Positions 1-4,048 of a stretch of DNA of 5,492 nucleotides are shown here, piece after piece. Where the stretch lies: assembly GCA_903934275.1 (NCBI GenBank), contig CAIZNF010000432.1, forward strand, positions 1-5,492, read 5' to 3'. The notes below the pieces were generated by a model. The model searched no databases, was not told the DNA's origin, and worked only from the letters and a program-made list of their open reading frames with translations. How positions within the stretch are numbered: position 1 is the first letter of the stretch; every line of letters begins with the position of its first letter. Made by a program: the position numbers and the translations under genes. This DNA comes from an uncultured Nitrosomonadales bacterium. Its GTDB lineage: Bacteria; Pseudomonadota; Gammaproteobacteria; Burkholderiales; Gallionellaceae.

Positions 1-31
1 ACGAATGCAATTTGATGGCAAGGGGGGTATT

Positions 32-262
32 ATGAAAGCATTGAGTATTCGCAATTTGTCGGATGAAGCGTATGAGGCGTTGAAAACGATGGCCACCGCA
101 AATCATCGCAGCATGCAGGAGCAAGTTCGCAGCATGATTGAGCGGGAAACGAGGTTGGCAGCCAGCCCCGGTTTGGCGGCGGCACGGGCGTGGCGGTTAC
201 GCTTGGCCGGGCGCGAGTTGGGCGATACCGTGAATGATGTCCGGCAGGATCGCGCAAGATGA
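32..262 (+). CDS. FitA/VapB-like ribbon-helix-helix antitoxin
   Basis: The predicted 76-residue protein is the antitoxin of the PIN toxin that follows. Residues 1-40 (MKALSIRNLSDEAYEALK..., then RSMQEQVRSMI) match the FitA-like ribbon-helix-helix pattern: a short beta strand, then two helices, with the typical 'RSMxxxVRxMI' second helix. Such N-termini dimerise and bind the operon's own promoter, while the C-terminal tail (about 45-76, Arg/Ala-rich) wraps the toxin active site. An upstream in-frame ATG at 5 exists, but the ATG at 32 is preferred because it follows a purine-rich Shine-Dalgarno at 20-27 and gives the usual family N-terminus. The stop overlaps the toxin start by four bases (ATGA, 259-262), so the two genes are translationally coupled. 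The promoter lies outside the window or in the first 20 bases. Function is inferred from family resemblance and pairing. Confidence 0.85.
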   Translation: MKALSIRNLSDEAYEALKTMATANHRSMQEQVRSMIERETRLAASPGLAAARAWRLRLAGRELGDTVNDVRQDRAR

Positions 263-663
263 TGTGGGTGATTGATACTTCCGCGCTGATTCGCCTTTTT
301 ATACCCGATGGTCCGATACATCCTGAGGTTGAAAATGCTTTGAATCAGGCGGCCAGCGGTGTAGCCGTTGTGTTTGCTCCACAACTGATATTGGTAGAAG
401 CCGCTAACGTTTTGCTGCGTAAACGGCGACGCGGCGAGCTGACGGCACAGGAATTGGGCGAACTGCTGTTGGCAGTGAAGTCTTTGCCGATTCGGTTTTG
501 TGAACATGAAACCTTGTTGCTGCCTGCCTGTGCATTGGCCGAGACATACAATTTGAGTGCTTACGATGCCCTGTATCTTGCGTTGGCCGAACAACACGGC
601 GCACGTTTGCTGACCAATGACGATGCCTTGGATAAAGTAGCGCGCCAAATTGGTTTGGCATAA
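259..663 (+). CDS. vapC: VapC/FitB-type PIN-domain toxin (ribonuclease)
   Basis: A 134-residue protein of the usual VapC/FitB length. It shows the acidic PIN residues in order: D6 in VIDTSALI, E47 in LILVEAANVL, D103 in SAYDALYLALA and D121 in LLTNDDAL. In the family these coordinate Mg2+ or Mn2+ for endoribonuclease cleavage, often of tRNA or rRNA. The target of this copy cannot be read from sequence. It begins within the stop of the preceding antitoxin gene (ATGATG; either ATG at 259 or 262 could be used), the standard antitoxin-first arrangement that keeps the toxin neutralised. All four acidic positions and the full length are present, so it is probably active when freed. The reading frame ends 16 bp before the first ACCAAA...TTTGGT-type repeat. 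Confidence 0.9.
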   Translation: MMWVIDTSALIRLFIPDGPIHPEVENALNQAASGVAVVFAPQLILVEAANVLLRKRRRGELTAQELGELLLAVKSLPIRFCEHETLLLPACALAETYNLSAYDALYLALAEQHGARLLTNDDALDKVARQIGLA

Positions 664-679
664 CAAAACCAAATAGTAT

Positions 680-709
680 CCAAAGGTACCGGAGTTGAAT
701 TGTTTTTGG
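680..709 (+). repeat. Dispersed KpnI-containing repeat, copy R1
   Basis: Reads CCAAAGGTACCGGAGTTGAA followed by TTGTTTTTGG. The ends CCAAA and TTTGG are inverted, and a GGTACC palindrome sits inside. The same ~30-bp unit recurs at 719-747, 941-1001 and 5394-5428, in a decayed form at 1821-1856, and inverted at 2630-2690. It lies 16 bp after the PIN toxin stop. Confidence 0.9.
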
Positions 710-718
710 CAGCGGTAC

Positions 719-747
719 CCAAAGGTACCGGAGTTGAATTGTTTTGG
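719..747 (+). repeat. Dispersed repeat, copy R2
   Basis: Second copy of the R1 unit in direct orientation, nine bases after R1. It is identical to R1 except for one T missing from the T-run (TTGTTTTGG). The preceding GCGGTACCC adds a second GGTACC, giving closely spaced GGTACC palindromes. R1 and R2 together form a 68-bp tandem block. Confidence 0.88.
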
Positions 748-799
748 AACATCAGGCGCGAACCACAATTTTCTACCACCAGCAATATCTTCGTTTGAC

Positions 800-820
800 A
801 TGGTGAAGCTGCTTCGCCAT
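800..820. repeat. 21-bp imperfect palindrome
   Basis: ATGGTGAAGC and GCTTCGCCAT are separated by a single T. The arms are complementary over ten positions with one mismatch (T opposite G). The loop is very short, so this reads more as a protein-binding palindrome or REP-like core than an RNA hairpin. No T-run follows, so it is not a terminator. Confidence 0.4.
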
Positions 821-893
821 AATCAAATCCATGGATAGCACAATCCACCGCTTCAAAAACGCTCGCATTGCCATGTTTATCGTGCAAATAATA

Positions 894-911
894 GGGGACA
901 GACCACGGTTT
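894..911 (+). repeat. Solo GGGGACAGACCACG motif, RAYT-end-like
   Basis: GGGGACAGACCACGGTTT resembles the GGGGCCAGGCTCA motif that borders RAYT2 in this window (4051-4061), sharing the GGGG-CAG core. From general experience, sequences of this 'ggggacagaccacg' type are frequent beside Y1/RAYT transposase genes in proteobacteria. Here it stands alone without a transposase, so it may be a leftover end. This is inference from pattern memory, not a search. Confidence 0.4.
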
Positions 912-940
912 ATAGATGGCGGAGCAGGTGATTGGTATGA

Positions 941-1001
941 ACTACCAAAGGTACCGGAACTACCAAAGGTACCGGAGTCGAATTGTTTTTGGTGAACCAA
1001 G
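941..1001 (+). repeat. Dispersed repeat, copy R3, with duplicated 18-bp head
   Basis: The 18-bp head ACTACCAAAGGTACCGGA occurs twice in exact tandem (941-958 and 959-976). It is followed by GTCGAATTGTTTTTGGTGAACCAAG (977-1001). The second head plus tail forms a complete unit with ACCAAA and TTTGGT ends. The extension GGTGAACCAAG is shared with the decayed copy upstream of RAYT1. It lies about 60 bp upstream of the HigB palindrome. Confidence 0.9.
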
Positions 1002-1061
1002 TCCTCAGGATCAACTAAGCGTTACTTTCTCCTGTCGGGTTGGGTTACGCAATGTTCACCC

Positions 1062-1100
1062 TGCTTGACGGTTATTGCATTTTGCAATAACCGTCAAGCA
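1062..1100. promoter_or_regulatory. Perfect 18-bp inverted repeat overlapping the HigB start
   Basis: Arms at 1062-1079 (TGCTTGACGGTTATTGCA) and 1083-1100 are exactly complementary around a TTT loop. The last base of the right arm is the A of the higB ATG. No Shine-Dalgarno is visible between the arm and the start codon. A TTGACG at 1065-1070 could be a -35 element, with a weak AATAAC/ATAACC -10 in the right arm, which would place the transcript start at or next to the ATG. It may therefore be the HigA operator over a leaderless promoter, or, if transcription starts further upstream, an RNA hairpin masking the start codon. Confidence 0.7.
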
Positions 1101-1387
1101 TGAGAGTCATCACCAATCGCCGCTTACTGGAATTTTCCGCTACTCATCACGATGCCAGTGGGTCACTGCAAGCATGGCGCAAGGCAATGGAGAGCACAGG
1201 TTTCAGTAGTTTTGCGGAATTGCGCGAAGTGTTTCGTTCTGTGGATAAGGTTGGGGAGTTGCATGTGTTCAATATTGCCGGAAACAAATATCGCCTGATT
1301 ACGTTTCTGCATTTTGATAGGCAGCTTTGCTATATCAAACAGATTTTGACTCATACCGAATACGACAAAGGAGCTTGGAAAAAATGA
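1100..1387 (+). CDS. higB: HigB-family mRNA interferase toxin
   Basis: A 95-residue RelE-superfamily protein of the HigB_toxin type. It starts with the family signature MRVITNRRLLEF, carries the central beta-strand motif VFNIAGNKYRLI (56-67), and ends with YIKQILTHTEYDK (78-90). The conserved lysine, arginine, histidine and tyrosine of that C-terminal half fit ribosome-dependent mRNA cleavage in the family. The start at 1100 is set by the family N-terminus rather than by a ribosome site, since none is visible upstream. The toxin-first order is normal for higBA and opposite to the other three pairs here. The stop TGA overlaps the higA ATG (ATGA, 1384-1387). The gene appears complete. Expression is probably controlled through the palindrome ending at its first base. 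Confidence 0.9.
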   Translation: MRVITNRRLLEFSATHHDASGSLQAWRKAMESTGFSSFAELREVFRSVDKVGELHVFNIAGNKYRLITFLHFDRQLCYIKQILTHTEYDKGAWKK

Positions 1388-1806
1388 ATCTGAATGATCT
1401 GCAAAACGCATGGCAGGAATTCAACCGTGCCACGCACATTTCTCCAATCCGCGATGAAAAGCATTACACCGAGATGGTGAGTTTGGCTGACTCTCTGATT
1501 GAGGTTATCGGCAGCGCGAAAAAACATCCGCTGCTTGATTTGTTTGATTTGGTTTCGGAGTTGATTCGCTCTTATGATGCAGAGCACTACGCTGTGCCGG
1601 ATGCACCTCCGCGCGAGGTGTTGCGATTTTTGATGGATCAGCACGGGCTGGCTCAATCAGACTTGCCGGAAGTGGGCAATCAAAGCGTGATCTCTATGTT
1701 GTTATCCGGTACGCGCCAATTGAACGTGCGTCAGATTCAAGCATTGGCGGCAAGATTTCATGTGCCTCCGACTGTGTTTATGGAAATGGCGGAGACGCTG
1801 CATTAA
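1384..1806 (+). CDS. higA: HigA antitoxin, XRE-type helix-turn-helix
   Basis: A 140-residue partner of HigB. The start at 1384 is preferred over an upstream in-frame codon because it overlaps the higB stop as ATGA and has a strong AAAGGAG Shine-Dalgarno at 1367-1373. The first ~70 residues form a helical toxin-binding region. Residues about 76-127 (PPREVLRFLMDQHGLAQSDL... VISMLLSGTRQLNVRQIQALAARFHV) are a typical XRE/HTH_3 helix-turn-helix, as in the longer HigA group that pairs with HigB_toxin proteins. It should bind HigB and repress the operon, the likely target being the palindrome at 1062-1100. The antitoxin has a strong ribosome site while the toxin has none visible, which would favour antitoxin synthesis. 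The gene looks intact. Confidence 0.92.
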   Translation: MNLNDLQNAWQEFNRATHISPIRDEKHYTEMVSLADSLIEVIGSAKKHPLLDLFDLVSELIRSYDAEHYAVPDAPPREVLRFLMDQHGLAQSDLPEVGNQSVISMLLSGTRQLNVRQIQALAARFHVPPTVFMEMAETLH

Positions 1807-1820
1807 CCTGGATCGACTGG

Positions 1821-1856
1821 TGAAAGGTGCAGGCCGATTGTTTTTGGTGAACCAAG
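1821..1856 (+). repeat. Decayed dispersed repeat, copy R4, upstream of RAYT1
   Basis: TGAAAGGTGCAGGCCGATTG followed by TTTTTGGTGAACCAAG. The right half matches R3 exactly over GATTG-less TTGTTTTTGGTGAACCAAG; the left half is a diverged form of ACCAAAGGTACCGGAGTCGA. It ends 15 bp before the RAYT1 start codon and about 14 bp after the higA stop. Confidence 0.75.
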
Positions 1857-1871
1857 CTAAGGGGAAGAACA

Positions 1872-2600
1872 ATGCCGCGCCGTCCGCGTATCAACTTGGC
1901 TGGATACCCGCAGCATGTGGTTCAGCGGGGGCATAACCGCGAAGCCTGCTTCTTTGCCGATGAGGATTACCTGTTTTACCTGCACTGGTTGCGGGAGGGC
2001 GCGAAGAAATACGGTTGCGACATTCACGCCTATGCGCTGATGACCAATCATGTGCATTTGCTGATGACCGCCCAGCGCCCCGATGCGATTTCGCGCCTCA
2101 TGCAATCCCTGGGGCGGCGCTATGCCCAGTATGTGAACAAAATATATCACCGGAGCGGCGGCGTTTGGGAGGGGAGATACAAGGCCAGTCTGATCGATGC
2201 GGAAGCGTATTTGCTGACCTGCTACCGGTACATCGAACTGAACCCGGTGCGTGCGGACATGGTGCGAGACCCCGGCGAATACCGCTGGTCAAGCTACCGC
2301 TGGCACGGGCACGGGGAGCGCAACGAACTGATTACCGGGCACCCGCTCTACACGGCGCTGGGCAGCAGTGAAGCAGAGCGCAGAGCATCCTACCGCGCAC
2401 TGTTCAGGGCGCAGCTGGATGAGGCGGCATTGGATGAAATCCGCAAGGCATCGAGCCGTGGTTTGCCGCTCGGCAGCGACCGATTCCGGGAGCAGGTGGA
2501 AGCGGCATTAGGTAGGCGGGTGGGATTACGACCGCGCGGCAGGCGTGAAGCTGAACCATCAAACGCCGTGTTGCCGGGGCAGATGGGTTTTGATTTATAG
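1872..2600 (+). CDS. REP-associated tyrosine transposase (RAYT), Y1/HUH family
   Basis: A 242-residue single-strand DNA transposase of the RAYT branch of the IS200/IS605-like Y1 superfamily. The N-terminus MPRRPRINLAGYPQHVVQRG is typical. The metal-binding HUH motif is H60-V-H62 in LMTNHVHLLMT. The catalytic tyrosine is most likely Y120 in YRYIELNPVRA, followed by the family block EYRWSSYR (136-143). The C-terminal ~60 residues are basic and variable, as expected for repeat recognition. An AAGGGG ribosome site at 1859-1864 supports the start. It shares most of its N-terminal half with RAYT2 but is clearly divergent, so it is not a recent copy. It lies directly after higA on the same strand, with a dispersed repeat between. 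No frameshift or missing catalytic residue is seen. Confidence 0.93.
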   Translation: MPRRPRINLAGYPQHVVQRGHNREACFFADEDYLFYLHWLREGAKKYGCDIHAYALMTNHVHLLMTAQRPDAISRLMQSLGRRYAQYVNKIYHRSGGVWEGRYKASLIDAEAYLLTCYRYIELNPVRADMVRDPGEYRWSSYRWHGHGERNELITGHPLYTALGSSEAERRASYRALFRAQLDEAALDEIRKASSRGLPLGSDRFREQVEAALGRRVGLRPRGRREAEPSNAVLPGQMGFDL

Positions 2601-2629
2601 GAGGGGATTGTGATGTGTGAAGAAAAGAA

Positions 2630-2690
2630 ATCGACTCCGGTACCTTTGGACTTCTGCCTTTGGACTTCTGGTACCTTTGGACTTCTGCGA
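2630..2690 (-). repeat. Inverted, scrambled dispersed repeat, copy R5
   Basis: ATCGACTCCGGTACCTTTGG (2630-2649) is the reverse complement of the left part of the dispersed repeat. It is followed by three copies of CCTTTGGACTTCTG (2643-2656, 2657-2670, 2674-2687), the third preceded by GTA, which restores a GTACCTTTGG. The block looks like an inverted repeat copy whose end has been locally duplicated. It abuts the 92-bp RAYT2-derived segment. Confidence 0.8.
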
Positions 2691-2779
2691 TGTGCAAGGG
2701 CAGGTTTGCAAGATGGATGCGGGGGCGACGAGGCATGGCAAGAAGTTTAGCAAACTAATGTGAGCCTGGCCCCTTTTTG
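2688..2779. repeat. 92-bp exact direct repeat, left copy
   Basis: Identical base for base to 4742-4833, which holds the first 49 bases of RAYT2 and its upstream flank, including the TGAGCCTGGCCCCTT terminal motif (here 2761-2775). The identity stops abruptly at both sides: into the CCTTTGGACTTCTG block on the left and into a Fic-like coding remnant on the right. Exact identity implies a recent duplication or gene conversion. Confidence 0.93.
2689..2736 (-). pseudogene. RAYT 5' fragment (first 16 codons)
   Basis: The minus strand of the 92-bp repeat encodes MPRRPRIHLANLPLHI, the exact N-terminus of RAYT2, and then runs into unrelated sequence made of dispersed-repeat DNA. HUH and tyrosine motifs are absent, so no enzyme can be made. 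It is either the stub of a deleted second RAYT2 copy or a duplicated end. The open frame continues to about 2404 antisense to RAYT1, but that extension has no coding support. Confidence 0.8.
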
Positions 2780-2976
2780 TGCTTTATGGACGGGTCGCCT
2801 ACATGCTTGCCGACTTGCTGGCAATCAGGGAAGGCTTGCCAGCTTTCTTCCTCACCAGCATCAAGGATAAGGATTTACCAGCATTTTGCCGGGCGCTGGA
2901 GTTGGTGATAGAGAAGCGGGATTTGATGCCGCTCTATGAGGTGATCGAACGCTATAACCCGGCGGCGCTTGCGTAG
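2780..2976 (+). pseudogene. C-terminal remnant of a Fic-like protein
   Basis: The readable frame gives YGRVAYMLADLLAIREGLPAF and then LELVIEKRDLMPLYEVIERY before a stop. In Fic-domain proteins the HPFxxGNGR motif is followed by a helix of the type GRVARxLADLxALxxGLPP, and a C-terminal helix near the end often reads like 'xxYxPLxxxI'. The fragment fits that tail, starting at the last two residues of the motif. The catalytic histidine and everything before it are missing, cut off exactly where the 92-bp repeat ends. A GTG at 2779 could start a 65-residue product, but there is no ribosome site and it would be inactive. The family call rests on pattern recognition only; an unrelated small protein is possible. 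Confidence 0.5.
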
Positions 2977-2977
2977 C

Positions 2978-3027
2978 TGGGGCACTCTGTGCCTAACAAA
3001 ATAAAAATCCAAACCGGTTGGCACGCA
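2978..3027 (+). repeat. 50-bp intergenic repeat D1
   Basis: About 86% identical (7 mismatches in 50) to 3845-3894. The core AACAAAATAAAAATCCAA and the right end GGTTGGCACGCA are shared exactly. It begins two bases after the Fic-remnant stop. It contains a small hairpin GGCAC-TCT-GTGCC (2981-2993), and a second possible pairing GTGCC(T)AAC with GTTGGCAC (2989-3024). It stands between one coding unit and the promoter of the next. Confidence 0.8.
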
Positions 3028-3034
3028 ACCTGAT

Positions 3035-3064
3035 GTGTCCATTGCTATCTTCTTGGAGCATAAT
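3035..3064 (+). promoter_or_regulatory. Candidate promoter of the second PIN TA pair
   Basis: CATAAT at 3059-3064 is a plausible -10 box 29 bp before the antitoxin start. The best-placed -35 (TGTCCA at 3036-3041, 17-bp spacing) is poor, which suggests a weak or autoregulated promoter. It lies just downstream of repeat D1; the related D2 is also followed by a -10-like TAGAAT and an antitoxin-like start. Confidence 0.35.
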
Positions 3065-3092
3065 GCGAAAAACTTAATCAAGGAGTTCAATC

Positions 3093-3329
3093 ATGGCGCT
3101 GGCTGTTCGTCAACAAATGGTGGTTGATCAAAATCACACCATTCATCTGCAAAGCTCGGAACTCAGGCCGGGTAGTAAAGTTGAGGTGATTGTGCTGGTG
3201 GAGAACGAGGCGCGGCAAGCCTTGGAGAAGCCGGTGTCCTTTCTGGATGGAGCGCAAAAACTTTCTATTGATGCGCCACCTGATTTTTCGGCTACGTTTG
3301 AGAAAAATCTTTATGGGCATGGCAACTGA
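3093..3329 (+). CDS. VapB-like antitoxin of the second PIN toxin
   Basis: A 78-residue acidic small protein directly before a PIN toxin, with a 1-base overlap (TGATG at 3327-3331). The N-terminal half (MALAVRQQMVVDQNHTIHLQ, then ELRPGSKVEVIVLVENE) alternates hydrophobic residues and has a proline-glycine turn, resembling the beta-rich 'xxIxLxSxELPxGxxxxVIVLxE' antitoxins that accompany PIN toxins. The C-terminal part (SFLDGAQKLSIDAPPDFSATFEKNLYG) fits the toxin-binding tail seen in these partners. An AAGGAG ribosome site at 3080-3085, seven bases from ATG, fixes the start. The DNA-binding fold is uncertain: it is neither a clear ribbon-helix-helix nor a textbook AbrB domain. The role is inferred mainly from position and tail pattern. 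Confidence 0.75.
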   Translation: MALAVRQQMVVDQNHTIHLQSSELRPGSKVEVIVLVENEARQALEKPVSFLDGAQKLSIDAPPDFSATFEKNLYGHGN

Positions 3330-3763
3330 TGCCTGAATTGATGTCAGCGAAGGCGGTTTTCCTCGACACGGGGTTTGCAATTGCGCTGGCCTCGCCGCGC
3401 GACCGTCATCATGACAGGGCTGTTCAACTGGCCGGTGACCTGAAAGCATCGGGTTCTACCATCACCACCACACGCGCTGTGTTGCTTGAAATCGGCGCGG
3501 CGCTGGCTAAAGTTTCTTATCGCGGCGCGGCTGTTTCTATCATCGACATGCTGGAAAACGACCCCGATGTGGAAATCGTCTCCTTGCTCGATGATTTGTT
3601 CGCTGAGGCATTTGAGCTTTTTCGCGGGCGTTTGGACAAGGATTGGAGCCTGACGGATTGCATGTCTTTTGTGGTCATGCGGCAACGCGGCATTCAAGCT
3701 GCATTGGCGGCAGACATCCACTTTCAGCAGGCTGGCTTCAAGGCATTGTTGTTGGAAACGTAA
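3329..3763 (+). CDS. vapC: VapC-like PIN-domain toxin, second copy
   Basis: A 144-residue PIN ribonuclease of a different subgroup from the first toxin. Acidic positions are D13 in VFLDTGFAIA, E54 in AVLLEIGAAL, D110 in DWSLTDCMSFVVM and D129 in ALAADIHFQQAGF. The 'SLTDCxSFxxM' and 'DxHFxQAGF' blocks are typical of this PIN subgroup. In the subgroup the last motif commonly reads TxDxHF; here the residue two before D129 is Ala (A127), a small deviation. The gene overlaps the antitoxin stop by one base and probably shares its transcript. All four acidic residues and full length are present, so activity is plausible; the RNA target is unknown. Confidence 0.88.
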   Translation: MPELMSAKAVFLDTGFAIALASPRDRHHDRAVQLAGDLKASGSTITTTRAVLLEIGAALAKVSYRGAAVSIIDMLENDPDVEIVSLLDDLFAEAFELFRGRLDKDWSLTDCMSFVVMRQRGIQAALAADIHFQQAGFKALLLET

Positions 3764-3816
3764 AAGCGTACCGACGGCCTCTTTGCTCCATACGACGCAT
3801 CAATATCCACAAGACG

Positions 3817-3834
3817 CTACGCAAGGCGGCGTAG
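3817..3834. repeat. Small hairpin after the PIN toxin
   Basis: CTACGC (3817-3822) and GCGTAG (3829-3834) pair around AAGGCG. No T-run follows on the plus strand, so an intrinsic terminator is weakly supported. It lies 54 bp after the toxin stop and just before repeat D2. Confidence 0.35.
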
Positions 3835-3844
3835 AAAAGCAGCG

Positions 3845-3894
3845 TTGGGCATCCTGTACCCAACAAAATAAAAATCCAAGCAGGTTGGCACGCA
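3845..3894 (+). repeat. 50-bp intergenic repeat D2
   Basis: Second copy of D1 in the same orientation, downstream of the second PIN toxin. The left part forms GTTGGG-n9-CCCAAC (3844-3864), at the position where D1 has GGCAC-TCT-GTGCC, so hairpin potential is kept while the sequence differs. The central AACAAAATAAAAATCCAA and the terminal GGTTGGCACGCA are unchanged. Confidence 0.8.
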
Positions 3895-3944
3895 TTATGG
3901 TCTTTATGTGCGTAGCGTTGTAACCTATCCGCCGCACTACTTGC

Positions 3945-3950
3945 TAGAAT
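3945..3950 (+). promoter_or_regulatory. Candidate -10 box before the truncated antitoxin-like gene
   Basis: TAGAAT, 35 bp before the ATG at 3986. TTGTAA at 3918-3923 is too far (21 bp) for a standard -35, so the assignment is tentative. It is placed relative to D2 as CATAAT is to D1. Confidence 0.3.
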
Positions 3951-3985
3951 GCGCCCACGATTGGATTCATATTGAGGAGTTGAGA

Positions 3986-4048
3986 ATGATTGCACTGGAA
4001 ATGGAAGCGTCAATTATCAATCATCGCATCAATGTGGTGCAATTATAA
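3986..4048 (+). pseudogene. Truncated antitoxin-like gene start
   Basis: ATG at 3986 follows a GAGGAG ribosome site (3974-3979) and encodes MIALEMEASIINHRINVVQL before TAA. The pattern 'xxxExxAxIxNHxI' is that of the first beta strands of small beta-rich antitoxins that pair with PIN toxins. The frame stops exactly where the left inverted repeat of RAYT2 begins (AAGGGGCC from 4047; the TAA straddles the junction). The upstream order, D repeat, -10-like box, ribosome site, short antitoxin-like start, parallels the intact pair at 2978-3329. I read it as a TA operon whose body was lost when RAYT2 arrived. The remaining codons are too few for a firm family call. Confidence 0.5.

Larger units (their letters stand above)
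748..940. other. Non-coding stretch between repeat blocks
   Basis: No recognisable gene on either strand. The open frames across this stretch on the minus strand are prolonged by translating the repeats, and they lack family features and ribosome binding sites. It contains a near-perfect 21-bp palindrome (800-820) and a GGGGACAGACCACGGTTT motif (894-911). It may be decayed coding DNA, but I cannot name a source. Confidence 0.5.
1821..2690. mobile_element. RAYT1 unit bounded by oppositely oriented repeats
   Basis: The RAYT1 gene is bracketed by a forward (decayed) copy of the dispersed repeat at 1821-1856 and an inverted, partly scrambled copy at 2630-2690. RAYTs are known to bind and process REP-type sequences arranged as inverted pairs around or near their genes. 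The bracketing suggests that the ACCAAA...TTTGGT family is the cognate repeat of RAYT1. The element limits are approximate and no target-site duplication is expected for this enzyme class. Confidence 0.55.

Noticed and set aside
103..801. Long minus-strand open frame of 232 residues across the first TA pair and repeats
   Set aside because: It is antisense to a well-supported antitoxin/PIN pair. Its repeated peptide QFNSGTFGY is only the translation of repeats R1 and R2.
748..940. Frameshifted gene remnant on the minus strand
   Set aside because: Fragments in different frames looked protein-like in places, but no family motif could be identified and there is no start signal, so it is described as non-coding.
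680..1001. CRISPR array
   Set aside because: The ~30-bp repeats are few, with irregular spacing (10 bp and then ~200 bp), and copies occur in both orientations across the window. No cas gene is present.
2404..2736. Minus-strand 110-residue frame starting with the RAYT N-terminus
   Set aside because: Only the first 16 codons are homologous; the remainder is repeat sequence and the antisense of RAYT1.
2613..2750. Short plus-strand frame starting MCEEKKSTPVPLDF after RAYT1, with a GAGGGG ribosome site
   Set aside because: It consists of translated dispersed repeat plus antisense RAYT2 5' sequence, so it is a chimera of repeats without independent coding character.
2991..3027. Possible integron attC site: GCCTAAC (2991-2997) matches the RYYYAAC inverse core, as does ACCCAAC in D2
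   Set aside because: No GTTRRRY core site lies at a suitable distance (GTTGGCA does not fit), the overall palindrome is too short and imperfect, and no integrase is in the window. The cassette-like arrangement remains of interest on other grounds.
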